This document shows positions 1-9,022 of a stretch of 64,000 bases of DNA, one piece after another (the stretch's first letter is position 1; each line of letters begins with the position of its first letter). The notes under the pieces were generated by a model that made no database searches, was not told the DNA's origin, and saw nothing but the letters and a program-made list of their open reading frames with translations. Source of the DNA: Aliirhizobium wenxiniae (GTDB taxonomy: Bacteria; Pseudomonadota; Alphaproteobacteria; Rhizobiales; Rhizobiaceae). The DNA is taken from the NCBI RefSeq assembly GCF_019511445.1, contig NZ_JAEUAN010000015.1:1-64000 (forward strand). Reading direction: 5' to 3'. The position numbers and the translations under genes are program-made.

Positions 1-19
1 GGGGAGGGTTGAACAAGCT

Positions 20-1429
20 GTGGATATTTTTGACACTTCAACCAAGGTCACGCTCGAAGAGCGGCGGGCTGCCGATGGCCTCGATGCCTATGTGCCGCGT
101 ATTTTACGCGGCGGTGAACTGTACGACGCCGACGTTGATCGCTTTTTTCTCGACCTGCCGCTCAACGGAGTTCGCTCCCGTCATTCTCTTCGGGCCTATG
201 GCTACGACATCATGGTGTGGTTGCGCTTCCTCACCGAGGTCTGTGACAAGCCTGTCTGGGAAGCTGCTCGCACCGATGTCGAAGCCTTCCATCGCATTCG
301 CAGAAGGAGCGAGCCTGGAAGCCGGATCTCGGCGGCGTCGTGGAACAGATCGATTGCGGCAATCGACAAGCTGTATGAGTGGGGAGTGCGCGAGGGACTT
401 CTGCGCTCCAGTCCCTTTTCGCATCGAGAGATCTGGCGCCGTAATCGGAGGCGGGGCCAGGGCAAGATAGTCGCGCGCGACGATGCATTCGAACGGCCTG
501 CTAATCAAACAACCATCCGTTTCGTTACGCTTGAGGATTTTCGGCAGTTCCGTGATGTGGGGCTACGCGGCCTGACCGCGGATGGAAGTGAGCGCCCGGG
601 AGCGCGCGACAGGAATGGACTTCGCAACGCGCTGTTCGCGGAGATGTTGGTGGTGACCGGCTTGAGGCTCGAAGAGGCCTCGTTTCTCTTGGCGTTCGAG
701 TTTGACGCTTTGCCTGCGGCGAATGGGTCTCGTCGCCAGGCGTGGCTTAATTTGCCAGCAGGCCTCACCAAAGGTGAGCGCGGACGGGCAATTCTTATTC
801 CAGATGGTCTGCTTCAGCGGCTCCGAGCCTACATTCGCGTTGAACGCGCCCACGCAGTCACGAAGTTCAAAGCCCGCCAAGGCTGGAGCCTTGTAGAACG
901 TCCAATCCACGTGCGTCGACCGACCGTCGGGTCAAGGAATCTTTTACTAGCCGATGGGCGAGTTGTTCCGCTGGAAGTGTTCTCGCCGGAAGAACGAGAG
1001 CGTTTGGTCATCTGTGAGGCGGATAATTCGCCAATCGAACCAGCGGTCTTGTGGTTGACGGAGGTCGGTCAGCCGGTGCGCCCTAATTCCTGGGAAGTCG
1101 CATTCGCCCGGGCCTGCCAGCGCTGTCAGGCGAATAGATTTCCGATCGACATCAGTCCACATCAACTCCGGCATACCTTCGCAGTCCATATGCTCGCAAT
1201 GCTGATTCAGCGCCAGCTCGAAGGCGGACCGTCGACGAGTTCGGCCGGATCGGCGGAAGGCTATCGCAGAATCCTCGGAGATCCCCTCCAGCAGGTGCAG
1301 CGGCTCCTTGGACATGCCAGCCTCGAGACCACTTCCTTATACCTTGACCATATAGCTACGCGCGCGGACACCGTCGATACCGCCGTCGCGGAACTGCTCG
1401 CGCTGCTGCCAAGCGGAGGTCGCTTATGA
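20..1429 (+). CDS. Tyrosine recombinase, first gene of a large recombinase trio
   Basis: A 469-residue tyrosine (phage integrase-type) recombinase. An N-terminal SAM-like DNA-binding region (about residues 25-130) precedes the catalytic domain. The catalytic signature is visible: the first Arg in VTGLRLEEA (about 220), HQLRHTF (about 385) and the C-terminal LLGHASLETTSLYLDH with the second His and the nucleophilic Tyr. The GTG at 20 follows GGGAGG at a good distance, but the frame is open to the window edge, so a longer protein is possible. Its stop overlaps the next start by 4 bases, so the three genes are probably translationally coupled. Strand cutting and rejoining at an attachment site is the expected role. 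Of the three, this one has the most complete catalytic set. Confidence 0.85.
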   Translation: MDIFDTSTKVTLEERRAADGLDAYVPRILRGGELYDADVDRFFLDLPLNGVRSRHSLRAYGYDIMVWLRFLTEVCDKPVWEAARTDVEAFHRIRRRSEPGSRISAASWNRSIAAIDKLYEWGVREGLLRSSPFSHREIWRRNRRRGQGKIVARDDAFERPANQTTIRFVTLEDFRQFRDVGLRGLTADGSERPGARDRNGLRNALFAEMLVVTGLRLEEASFLLAFEFDALPAANGSRRQAWLNLPAGLTKGERGRAILIPDGLLQRLRAYIRVERAHAVTKFKARQGWSLVERPIHVRRPTVGSRNLLLADGRVVPLEVFSPEERERLVICEADNSPIEPAVLWLTEVGQPVRPNSWEVAFARACQRCQANRFPIDISPHQLRHTFAVHMLAMLIQRQLEGGPSTSSAGSAEGYRRILGDPLQQVQRLLGHASLETTSLYLDHIATRADTVDTAVAELLALLPSGGRL

Positions 1430-3228
1430 ACACTCGACCTCGCAGGGGCCGGCCTGTCGCATTCACTCGCGAACTCGTAGCCCCGCCACAGGTGTCGGCA
1501 GACGTGGTGTCAGGTCTACGATTTAGCATCCAGACGCAGGATGGTGGCGAGGTTCCGCTTGACTACACTCATCTGAAGCCGCGCTGGCTGGCCCTTGCAT
1601 TCGCGCGTGCGCTACGGCGACTTGCTGGTCTCGGTGGGCCCCTGTCCGTCAGATCGACTGTGGTTGTCTATGTCCGCATCCTGCCGCTGTTTTTCGCGTA
1701 TATGACCGAGGCTGAAGATGTGCCTGATGCTCCAGAACTCCTTCAGGCGCGTCATATCGACGGATTTGAAGCCTGGTTTGCGGCAAAGGGAAAGTCGAAC
1801 ATCCATCTGCTATTTATTTTGAACAAGATCATCGTGACGTTGCGGGAGGTAACGTCTGAGGGGATTGTCGCATTTTCCGAGCCGCTCCGCGATCGGCTCA
1901 GCTATACGACGCTGAGGCCGATACCCCCAGCAACTCCCCGCGATGCATACAGTCCTTACATTGCACGGCAGCTTCGGGATGCCGCTCGGGCGGATATCAT
2001 GAGGCTTCTCCAACGCTTTCGCGATCCTCATCCAATAAGCGCGCACAGCGATCTCCAGACCATGGAGAAAGAGATGCATGCTCAGATCGAGGCCGAGGGA
2101 ATTTTCCGCTATACTGATCGCAGATATAAGGCTCTCCAGCACGCGCGAAGAGTTCGAGGTCTCTCGTCGGAGAACCTGTCTCGTCAGCTTCACGAACAAC
2201 ATTATTTGACGTCTCACGACGTCATCCCACTAATGGTATTTCTGGCGCTTGAGACCGGTCTGGAGCCCGAGTGCTGCAAGACCTTGACCGTTGATTGCCT
2301 TAGAAACCCTGCAAACGGGACGGTCGAGATTGCTTATATCAAACGACGGGCCCGTGGCGCTGAGCATAAGACACTTCGCGTCGGCGACGGAGGTCCGCGA
2401 ACGCCAGGAGGACTTATCCGTCACGTGATTGCCTGGACCGCGGCCGCTCGCAGACATCGGCGGACCGACTGTCTTTGGGTGTACTATGGGTTCGGCGGGC
2501 TAATATCCGGGATAAACTATCCCCAGCATCGCATCGATGCATGGACGGCACAGCACAATATTCGTGATGATGATGGCCCGCCGCTCCATCTTACATTTTC
2601 GCGGCTCCGCAAGACGCACAAGGCACTCTGGTATTTAAAGACCGAGGGACACATGACGCGTTTTGCCGTCGGTCACACGAAGGAGGTGGCCGCTCGGCAC
2701 TATGCCGATGTTCCCGCACTCCGCCCTCTGCACGAGGCGGCGATCGCTGATGCTTTCACCGAGGCAGTCAAATCGGCTTTCTCGTCCACCGTATTGACAC
2801 CAGAGGAGGAGGAGAGCTGGCGGAATGATCCGGTGACCGCTTCAGAGGCCGCTCCAGCGGGATGCGATCCGATCTCACTTCTCGACGGAAAGCAGGATAT
2901 CTGGCTGGCAAGCTGCGGCGGGTTCTTTTCCAGCCCCTATGCCGATCCCGGCTCGCCCTGTTCCCAACCCTTCTGGGGTTGTCTTGAATGTCCGAACGCT
3001 GTCATCACCGCTCGCAAGCTCCCCGCCATCCTGTCGTTTCTCGCTTTCATTGAAGACCAGCGCCTCTCGCTTTCCGCCAGCCATTGGGCGGCGAAGTTCG
3101 CAACCGCGCACGCCCGCATCACCATGCAGATCCTGCCTGCCTTCGGTGCGGCGACCATCGAGGAGACACGTCGTATGCTCGCCAGCGAACCGGTCTCCAA
3201 CTACATGCCGCCGGAGGCGTTACAGTGA
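1426..3228 (+). CDS. Tyrosine recombinase-like protein, second gene of trio
   Basis: A 600-residue protein with a recognisable C-terminal catalytic fold: SRLRKTHKALW (about 395) and VGHTKEVAARHYAD (about 415-430) supply the box II Arg, His and Tyr. The place where the first catalytic Arg normally sits reads ETGLEPECCKTLT, so that Arg appears to be replaced. A Cys-rich tail (CGGFFSSPYADPGSPC, then GCLECPNAVITARK) could bind metal. Length and cysteine tail recall TnpB of Tn554-type elements; this is an inference, not a match. It overlaps the genes on both sides by 4 bases. It probably acts with its partners in one recombination complex, perhaps in a structural or target-binding role. Confidence 0.75.
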   Translation: MNTRPRRGRPVAFTRELVAPPQVSADVVSGLRFSIQTQDGGEVPLDYTHLKPRWLALAFARALRRLAGLGGPLSVRSTVVVYVRILPLFFAYMTEAEDVPDAPELLQARHIDGFEAWFAAKGKSNIHLLFILNKIIVTLREVTSEGIVAFSEPLRDRLSYTTLRPIPPATPRDAYSPYIARQLRDAARADIMRLLQRFRDPHPISAHSDLQTMEKEMHAQIEAEGIFRYTDRRYKALQHARRVRGLSSENLSRQLHEQHYLTSHDVIPLMVFLALETGLEPECCKTLTVDCLRNPANGTVEIAYIKRRARGAEHKTLRVGDGGPRTPGGLIRHVIAWTAAARRHRRTDCLWVYYGFGGLISGINYPQHRIDAWTAQHNIRDDDGPPLHLTFSRLRKTHKALWYLKTEGHMTRFAVGHTKEVAARHYADVPALRPLHEAAIADAFTEAVKSAFSSTVLTPEEEESWRNDPVTASEAAPAGCDPISLLDGKQDIWLASCGGFFSSPYADPGSPCSQPFWGCLECPNAVITARKLPAILSFLAFIEDQRLSLSASHWAAKFATAHARITMQILPAFGAATIEETRRMLASEPVSNYMPPEALQ

Positions 3229-5375
3229 AGGCTATCGCCAACCTTCCCGTCGTCACTACGGATTTAGACAGCCGCCCCGTGCTGGCCACCGCAGCTTTGC
3301 GCCCCGGTTTCGAGCGGTCGAGCCTGTCGCGCTATGGCGACGACAGATGGGACTTGAACCCTGCGGTTTTTCGAGAGAACGTGCGAAGCTCAGACGCCAC
3401 CGTGGATTTTAGCGTTGTCGATGACCCGCAGATTGGCGAGGCTCTTCGAGATTATCTGTATGTTCGCCTGAACATTGATCTGCCGGGATACAGGATGCGA
3501 GCGACACCGGTGAATGTCCGCCGCCTTTTTCGTTCCGCGCGCAGCTTCTTCGATTTCGTCAAGGCGGCCCATGGTGTCTTCGACCTCTGCCGCGTCGATC
3601 AGGTCCTGCTTGACGATTTCGCCAGGTTTCTTCGTCAGGGACGGCGGCCGATCATCGTCATGCAATTATTAGGCATTGTGTTTGACCTGTACTTATTCCG
3701 CAATCACCTCACCGTGGCGAAGCTCACCTTAGAGCCCTGGCATGGGCGCAAGCCCGCCCAGGTCGCCGGGTATCGATTTAGGACGGAGGAGAACCGTACG
3801 CCGCGGATCCCGGAAGCGATCATCAAACCGTTGCTCGCATGGTCGCTCAAATATGTGACTGTATTCGCGCCCGACATTCTCGCCGCGCGCAGGGAAGTGC
3901 TGGCACTCGAACAGCACTACAAGGCGCTCACTGCTGAAGATGCTCTCGCCCCTCGCAACGAACGACGGGCGCGCCGCCAGGCTCGCTTGCATGCATATCT
4001 CGATGAATGCCGTCGGCAGGGCCGCGGCATTCCAGCCTGGCCTGTCAGGATCGGCGGCGCAGCATCATTCTCCGGATTCGAGCCACCGTTGAACTGGCAA
4101 TTGATCTATCTGCATGTCGGCGCCGATCCCAATCTTCAACGATTTGCCGGCGGTCAACCCAATAACGAGATGCGACGAGCGGTCGAAGCTGCGACCGGCG
4201 AACTGGGGACCGAGATCGGCGGAATGGATACGCCGATTTCGGTCGATCCTGATACCGGTCGTCCCTGGCGTGTCCGTTTTGACGCGCGGGCGTTGGCAAT
4301 AGAAGAACGCATGCTGCAAGCTGCCTGCTATGTCGTCTGCGCCTATCTGACCGGCATGCGCGATAGTGAAGTCCAGGCGATGCGTCCCGGTTGTCTCTCG
4401 ATCACCCGTAGCGAGGACGGGCTGATTGACAGGCACAGGGTGAAGTCCGTCGCCTACAAAGGCAAGGAAGCGCGTGGCGAAGAGGCGGAGTGGATCACCA
4501 TCACACCCGTAGCGACGGCAATTTCAGTCCTTGAACAGCTTAACGTCCGCTCTGTACAACAGCGAGGTACCGAGACGCTTTGGCCAGTCCTGTCTCTCGC
4601 ACACGCTCGCAAGCAGGTACTTGCAACGGACGTCGTCACCAAACTGAATCAGTTTCGCGATTATCTGAACGAGCGGTTTGGAACTGAGGCCGAGCCGATC
4701 ATACCACCAAGACCCGATGGCCGACCTTGGCAACTGACGACGCGTCAGTTTCGTCGAACAATTGCCTGGCACATTGCCAACAGACCGTTCGGAACGATCG
4801 CAGGAATGATCCAATACAAGCACGTCTCAGTCGCGACGTTTGAAGGCTATGCGGGCTCCAGCAGATCAGGATTTCTGGCAGAGGTCGAGACTGAACGGCG
4901 CCTCGGACAGATGGATGACATTCTCGCCTATTTCGATGACAGGCAGCTGGGTTCCGGGCTATCCGGCCCAGCCGCGGTCCGGATAGCCAAGTCGCTCGAT
5001 GGCGCCGCCAACGAGTTGCAACCGCTTCCCGGCATGATCGCTGATCGCGGTCGCCTACGTGTCATGCTGGCCGACACGGCACGCACCCTCCATGTCGGCG
5101 TGTTGGCCGACTGTTTTTTTGATCCTGCGACCGCCGTCTGTCTTCGCCATGCCGCCGGCGACAGGTCTGCTCCGGTGATCTCACTGTGCCAGCCGTCGCG
5201 ATGCCCTAACGCCTGCATAACAGCGCGCCACCGCCCTGCATGGGCGGGTGCGGCGGAGAATGCCAGGAGCGTGCTGAAGGAGAAGCGATTGTCCGAGCTT
5301 CAGCGCCTGGCCGTGGAGCAAGATCTTCAGAGGATCGAGAAGGTTCTGTCCGATATCGACGTCACCAGAGGATAG
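3225..5375 (+). CDS. Tyrosine recombinase-like protein, third gene of trio
   Basis: GTG at 3225 is chosen because it overlaps the upstream TGA by 4 bases, as between genes 1 and 2. An upstream in-frame ATG at 3084 lies deep in gene 2. The protein is 716 residues. Catalytic-type motifs are YLTGMRDSEVQAM (first Arg), TTRQFRRTIAWH (box II, with Gln-Phe in place of the usual His-Leu context) and IQYKHVSVATFEGYAG (His and Tyr). A Cys-rich C-terminal segment (LCQPSRCPNACITARHRPAW) resembles that of gene 2, which suggests these two share ancestry. A GC hairpin follows the stop. Expected role: part of a three-protein integrase. Confidence 0.75.
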   Translation: MKAIANLPVVTTDLDSRPVLATAALRPGFERSSLSRYGDDRWDLNPAVFRENVRSSDATVDFSVVDDPQIGEALRDYLYVRLNIDLPGYRMRATPVNVRRLFRSARSFFDFVKAAHGVFDLCRVDQVLLDDFARFLRQGRRPIIVMQLLGIVFDLYLFRNHLTVAKLTLEPWHGRKPAQVAGYRFRTEENRTPRIPEAIIKPLLAWSLKYVTVFAPDILAARREVLALEQHYKALTAEDALAPRNERRARRQARLHAYLDECRRQGRGIPAWPVRIGGAASFSGFEPPLNWQLIYLHVGADPNLQRFAGGQPNNEMRRAVEAATGELGTEIGGMDTPISVDPDTGRPWRVRFDARALAIEERMLQAACYVVCAYLTGMRDSEVQAMRPGCLSITRSEDGLIDRHRVKSVAYKGKEARGEEAEWITITPVATAISVLEQLNVRSVQQRGTETLWPVLSLAHARKQVLATDVVTKLNQFRDYLNERFGTEAEPIIPPRPDGRPWQLTTRQFRRTIAWHIANRPFGTIAGMIQYKHVSVATFEGYAGSSRSGFLAEVETERRLGQMDDILAYFDDRQLGSGLSGPAAVRIAKSLDGAANELQPLPGMIADRGRLRVMLADTARTLHVGVLADCFFDPATAVCLRHAAGDRSAPVISLCQPSRCPNACITARHRPAWAGAAENARSVLKEKRLSELQRLAVEQDLQRIEKVLSDIDVTRG

Positions 5376-5390
5376 CTCTTTAGGAATACG

Positions 5391-5430
5391 GTCGCGACCC
5401 CTGGTCGGGGCCGCGGGTTCTCTTCTTTCT
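5391..5430 (+). terminator. Candidate terminator after the recombinase trio
   Basis: Sixteen bases after the third recombinase stop, CGCGACCCC can pair with GGGGCCGCG across a short loop. The stem is imperfect and is followed by a pyrimidine-rich TTCTCTTCTTTC tract. The position fits a factor-independent terminator. Confidence 0.4.
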
Positions 5431-5623
5431 GCCGTCCTACTTTACGGCTACTCAGCCCGCCTCAAGGACGAGTGTGGGCCCCCGATTTTGCCTCCGCTCC
5501 GTTTCACTGCGCTCCGACAAAACCGGCACCCCACTCGCCGCCTTTGGCGGTCGCTTCGCGCTCCTTGACCCGGGCTTCGTGCGCACGTCGCCCCGTTGAC
5601 GTCATCAAAAGGAGACGATCAAC

Positions 5624-5797
5624 ATGACCACTCTCGATCAAATCAACGAATTGCGTGCGGAGCTTCGGAGCTGCTATTTCACCAAAACCGAGCGTGCTGC
5701 AGCACAAGCCGAACTTGCCGCCCTTGTCGCTCAGGCGCAAGCTGAGGATGAGCAGTTTGCTCGCGACATCGCGCTCTATCTCGCTGACCTCGAATGA
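5624..5797 (+). CDS. Small conserved plasmid protein, 57 aa
   Basis: ATG at 5624 is preceded by AAGGAGA at 7-8 bases, a strong ribosome-binding site. The 57-residue product is Ala/Glu/Leu-rich (ERAAAQAELAALVAQAQAE) and very likely helical, with a heptad-like core. No catalytic motif or membrane segment is visible and the function is unknown. A 3' fragment of a related gene occurs at 7100-7201, so this small family was once present in two copies here. The long GC-rich leader from 5431 to 5607 carries no other gene, only short hairpins such as CCGCC-TTT-GGCGG. Confidence 0.6.
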   Translation: MTTLDQINELRAELRSCYFTKTERAAAQAELAALVAQAQAEDEQFARDIALYLADLE

Positions 5798-5816
5798 GGT
5801 CGGCGATATTTCTTTG

Positions 5817-6305
5817 TTATGACGTCGTACGGCGGAGCGGCGGCGACATCTCAATAAGAAGATGCCGAAGAGGCTGTTTTTCAGCGAATTCGGCTTTGAC
5901 ATGTCTCAGAACATGGCGCTGCCCTGCGAATGGCACCAGGTTGATCGCGGTTTCAAATGGCACCCAGCAAAATTCGCTATGCTCCTCGTTGAGAACAACG
6001 GGCGTTTCGCCGTTCACGAACCCAACAAAAACCGGCAGCATACTTATGGCGTCGCGGTCAGCTTCATAGAATTGCTCACAGATATCAGCCGAATAGAGGC
6101 TGTCGCAGGCCAAGCCCGTCTCTTCCCTCACTTCCCTGAGGGCTGCCTCCCAAGCCTTTTCGCCACTCTCTATGCCGCCAGCTATCTGACACCACTCCCC
6201 AATCAAAGTGTGGTTTCGACGAAGTAGCAAGACTTGCGTTTGCTCGTTGACGACACGAAGAACGACAACCGAGACGGCAAAACAACGAACCGGGATATCA
6301 GGCAT
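5817..6305 (-). CDS. Nudix hydrolase
   Basis: A 162-residue protein with a textbook Nudix box, GGIESGEKAW...REVREETGL (about residues 38-60), matching GX5EX7REUXEEXGU with all acidic metal ligands present. Such enzymes hydrolyse a nucleoside diphosphate linked to another moiety. The substrate cannot be read from sequence; small dATP/NTP-type pyrophosphohydrolases are the nearest picture. Its start overlaps the 3' end of the upstream phosphatase by 8 bases, so the two are co-transcribed and probably translationally coupled. Two phosphoester-cleaving enzymes in one unit suggest nucleotide or nucleotide-sugar turnover. Confidence 0.85.
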   Translation of the reverse strand: MPDIPVRCFAVSVVVLRVVNEQTQVLLLRRNHTLIGEWCQIAGGIESGEKAWEAALREVREETGLACDSLYSADICEQFYEADRDAISMLPVFVGFVNGETPVVLNEEHSEFCWVPFETAINLVPFAGQRHVLRHVKAEFAEKQPLRHLLIEMSPPLRRTTS

Positions 6306-6936
6306 GTTTAGCTGTCTCCTGAAGATGCGAGCAATCCGCTAATAAAACAACAGCGCGGCTTCGCCAGTAATCGTCTTGTTTCAAATGTGTGATGCTTCCA
6401 GATCGAGCGGGAAAGCTGACGTACGCGACCGCATCAACAGGCATCTTGATCCATGCCGCTATAACGAAAGTCAGTGCGAAGCCATGTGTAACGATAATCT
6501 GCGTTTCGCATGGTCTCGACACAATAGCATCGACGGCACGATAGACGCGCTCCGCGACCTCTCTGCGTGTCTCGCCATTCTCAATGCCACCGCGATGGTC
6601 CAGGCGACTGTCATCAGGCGCTGGCACCTGGCGAGCATCAAGCCACTCCTGTGGCATACCTTCAGCACACCCGTAGCTTATTTCGCGCAAATCAGAATCA
6701 GTATGAATCGGTCTTTTCAGACGTTCGCCAATTACGTCAGCAGTTTGCGAGGCGCGTAAGAGATCTGAGCTAAATATTTCGACCGGACCATCTGTAACAA
6801 CGGAACTGAGCCGGTCCGCGATAGCATTTGCGTCCCTATAACCTTGCTGCGTAAGGCCAGTGTCGTACCATCCACCGACTTTCTTTTCGATGTGGTGAAG
6901 CGATTGGGCGTGTGTCACGACAAATAAGTTCTTCAT
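6298..6936 (-). CDS. Histidine phosphatase family protein
   Basis: The ATG at 6936 is preferred over one 49 codons upstream because it starts right at the fold (MKNLFVVTHAQS) and has GAGGGAAAA before it. The 212-residue product has the phosphoglycerate-mutase fold: a phosphohistidine loop VTHAQS in place of the usual RHG, FSSDLLRASQTAD (Arg and Thr of the pocket), and the second catalytic His in VTHGFALTFV. The nucleophilic His is kept while Arg and Gly of RHG are changed. It is coupled to the downstream Nudix gene. A role in phosphomonoester cleavage is probable; the substrate is unknown. Confidence 0.75.
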   Translation of the reverse strand: MKNLFVVTHAQSLHHIEKKVGGWYDTGLTQQGYRDANAIADRLSSVVTDGPVEIFSSDLLRASQTADVIGERLKRPIHTDSDLREISYGCAEGMPQEWLDARQVPAPDDSRLDHRGGIENGETRREVAERVYRAVDAIVSRPCETQIIVTHGFALTFVIAAWIKMPVDAVAYVSFPARSGSITHLKQDDYWRSRAVVLLADCSHLQETAKHA

Positions 6937-7099
6937 GCGCTTTTCCCTCGGCGCTGAATACTCAGGCGCTATAAGGGCTTTATTCAAAGCGCAGAAGGAT
7001 TCTGCAACCCGCAATATCACCCCATCCCACAACCTAGACGCATTTTCCATTTGACTGTCAGGATAACGTGCCGAATTGCGCAATGCAGTAGTCCCTTGC

Positions 7100-7201
7100 G
7101 AGCGCGCCCAAATCGAGGCCGAGCTCGATCTCGCACAGGCCGAACTAACGCTGGCGATTGCCGAGCTGGATGGCCGCGCCGAGGCCGAGCCACCGTTCTA
7201 A
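7100..7201 (+). pseudogene. 3' fragment of a paralogue of the 57-aa small protein
   Basis: A 33-codon open stretch beginning GAG CGC GCC and ending TAA encodes ERAQIEAELDLAQAELTLA, then IAELDGRAEAEPPF. It resembles the ERAAAQAELAALVAQ half of the intact gene at 5624. No start or 5' half is present; the sequence upstream belongs to the 5' region of the phosphatase gene. This looks like what is left of a second copy after the Nudix/phosphatase pair arrived. Confidence 0.45.
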
Positions 7202-7460
7202 AGGCGATGTCCAACTGCGTCGGCATCACATGCTGTCGCAGATCTCTTGTTGATCCGATTTCATTCACACGTCAGGGATGGTGCGTCCCAGGGCGTCAGG
7301 CTGCAACCTGCTGACGCCAGAATTTTCCCCGCTTAACGCTCCTCGCGCAGCAACATTCAGTCGCCCTCAGGTCCTCCGCCCCGCGTCGACCCTATGGGTG
7401 CGGCTCTCCTTTTCGATTCGCTTTTCATCCCCGCAATGAAACGCAATCAACAGGAGATCC

Positions 7461-7637
7461 ATGATGCAACAGCTCGCAAAATTCCTCAGCGCCACCGGCC
7501 GCCGTCTTCGCACCCTTGGCAAGGTCGTCAGTCACTTCTTCCGCAAGGGCAAGCTCGGTTTGAAGATCGCCATCAAAATCCCCTTCTCCGCCAATGTCGA
7601 ATTCAACATTGAGACCGAATGGGAACGGCGCGAGTGA
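7461..7637 (+). CDS. Small basic hypothetical protein, 58 aa
   Basis: ATG at 7461 (a second ATG follows at once) lies behind CAGGAGA at 7451-7457, a good ribosome-binding site. The product MMQQLAKFLSATGRRLRTLG is Arg/Lys-rich at the N-terminus, then continues FFRKGKLGLKIAIKIPFSAN and an acidic end IETEWERRE. The N-terminal half could form an amphipathic helix. I do not recognise the family. The upstream stretch 7202-7450 has no other supported gene. Confidence 0.5.
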   Translation: MMQQLAKFLSATGRRLRTLGKVVSHFFRKGKLGLKIAIKIPFSANVEFNIETEWERRE

Positions 7638-7771
7638 GCGCCGCCTCTCCGCCTGCACTCTCGATGGTGATCAGGATGCCCCAGGAAGTCCTCATTGTCA
7701 TTGTCGATCAGGCGAAGCCGGCTTCAGTGCCACCGCCATGTTCGCAGCATTCTCATACTGCCTTGCGAAGG

Positions 7772-8440
7772 CTACCAGGAGATGAGCGGTGTGTTATGCA
7801 GCCATCGATCTGACGTAACCTGATCGAGCACAAAAGTCGCAACGTCTGCTCGCGAGATCGAACCGCCGTGGAATGTGTCGAGGTTGGTCAGCGCACGAAC
7901 AGTTTTGCCGCCGGCTTTGCTGTTCAGGATCGAAGGTCGGACGATCGTCCAGTCGAGGGCGCTTTCCTTGATGATCAATTCTTGCCGGTTCTTGTCGGCG
8001 TATACTTTGCGCAGAAGGAGCGGGAAGATCAGATTGTCGAACAGGAAACCACCATGGCCGGCGCTGTCGCCAGCGCCAATACCCGTTATGGCAACGAGGC
8101 GCCCCACCCCCTCCGCCTTCATCGCGCTGATGAGCGCTCGAGTCACAGTGGAAAGGAGCGTAACGTCGCGAAACGGACTGGCGGGTGTGCCGAGGGCACT
8201 GATTACAGTGTCGCGGCCTTTTACTGCCCGACGCAGTGCCACTTCATCGCGGGCATCGCCGACAATGATCCTCGCTCCAATCAGGTCGGCGGCTTTGTCC
8301 GGCGAGCGAACGAGTGCGGTGACATCATAGCCGCGAGCAACGGCCTGGCTGACGATATGGCGACCGGTCGGGCCGGTGGCTCCGAGGATCAGGATCTTTG
8401 GGAGGCTGGTTGGCTGAATTTTTGTCGGAGAGGTGAGCAT
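7772..8440 (-). CDS. NAD(P)-binding protein, NmrA/atypical SDR type
   Basis: A 222-residue Rossmann protein from ATG 8440; an in-frame start 12 codons upstream is also possible. The dinucleotide loop is ILGATGPTGRHI, followed by a basic LVRSPDK that fits NADP preference, and VISALGTPASP. It has the NADB/NmrA-like form without the classical SDR Ser-Tyr-Lys triad. Relatives act as redox sensors or NADPH-dependent reductases. It heads toward the small-ORF region and is followed on the same strand by a related protein at 9023-9892, which suggests a stress or redox block. Confidence 0.75.
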   Translation of the reverse strand: MLTSPTKIQPTSLPKILILGATGPTGRHIVSQAVARGYDVTALVRSPDKAADLIGARIIVGDARDEVALRRAVKGRDTVISALGTPASPFRDVTLLSTVTRALISAMKAEGVGRLVAITGIGAGDSAGHGGFLFDNLIFPLLLRKVYADKNRQELIIKESALDWTIVRPSILNSKAGGKTVRALTNLDTFHGGSISRADVATFVLDQVTSDRWLHNTPLISW

Positions 8441-8510
8441 GGAAGTGGTCCTCGTGATAGGCAGGGCGCCTCTCACGAGGCCGCCTCATTGATTTCGATC
8501 ATGGTGGAAT

Positions 8511-8984
8511 TCAGAGCTTTCCATCTGCCAAGAGTTCGCGGGTCCGCTTGAGCGTCGACAGCAGGGCCGATCTGTACCCCCTGTCGCTGTCGAACTGCGA
8601 CTGTTCCGCCTGCTCTTCAGGTCCGCCAGCTTCCTTGCCGCGCAGCCCGAGGTAGCAGTAGAATTTTAGCTGCAGCGCCCCGACTTCATCCTCGAAGAGT
8701 TCATTGATGATGGCGCCCTCGCGCGGACCAGTGGCCTGAAAGAACGTGACCTTGCTCTGCGGCTCCAGGGTGATGATCTCCCTGATGTCACAGCCCGCGA
8801 TCGTGGCTTCCCGAACGAAATGGGTCGCACTTTCCTCGGCGACGTCGCAGCGGGTGCAGAGGCCTTGCGGCAGAAACAGGCGCGCGTCGCGCGCTTTCAG
8901 TTCAAGGCCTTTCCAGACTTGCTCTCGGGTGAGCGTGGTTTCGGCTTCAGGATTTACGGGTACGGTTGCGGTCGAATAGATCAT
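8511..8984 (-). CDS. AtaL-like (DUF1857) SRPBCC-fold protein
   Basis: A 157-residue protein with the features of the AtaL-like/DUF1857 family: an N-terminal LTREQVWKGLELKARDARLF, a central THFVREATIAG and ITLEPQSKVTFF, and a C-terminal helix. Members adopt the helix-grip SRPBCC fold that binds hydrophobic ligands. No enzyme activity is implied. It lies between two NAD(P)-binding genes on the same strand with gaps of 38-70 bases, so one transcript is likely. Its ligand is unknown. Confidence 0.65.
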   Translation of the reverse strand: MIYSTATVPVNPEAETTLTREQVWKGLELKARDARLFLPQGLCTRCDVAEESATHFVREATIAGCDIREIITLEPQSKVTFFQATGPREGAIINELFEDEVGALQLKFYCYLGLRGKEAGGPEEQAEQSQFDSDRGYRSALLSTLKRTRELLADGKL

Positions 8985-9022
8985 GACGATGGTCCTTGTT
9001 TTGATATGTGGGACGGCCTGCC

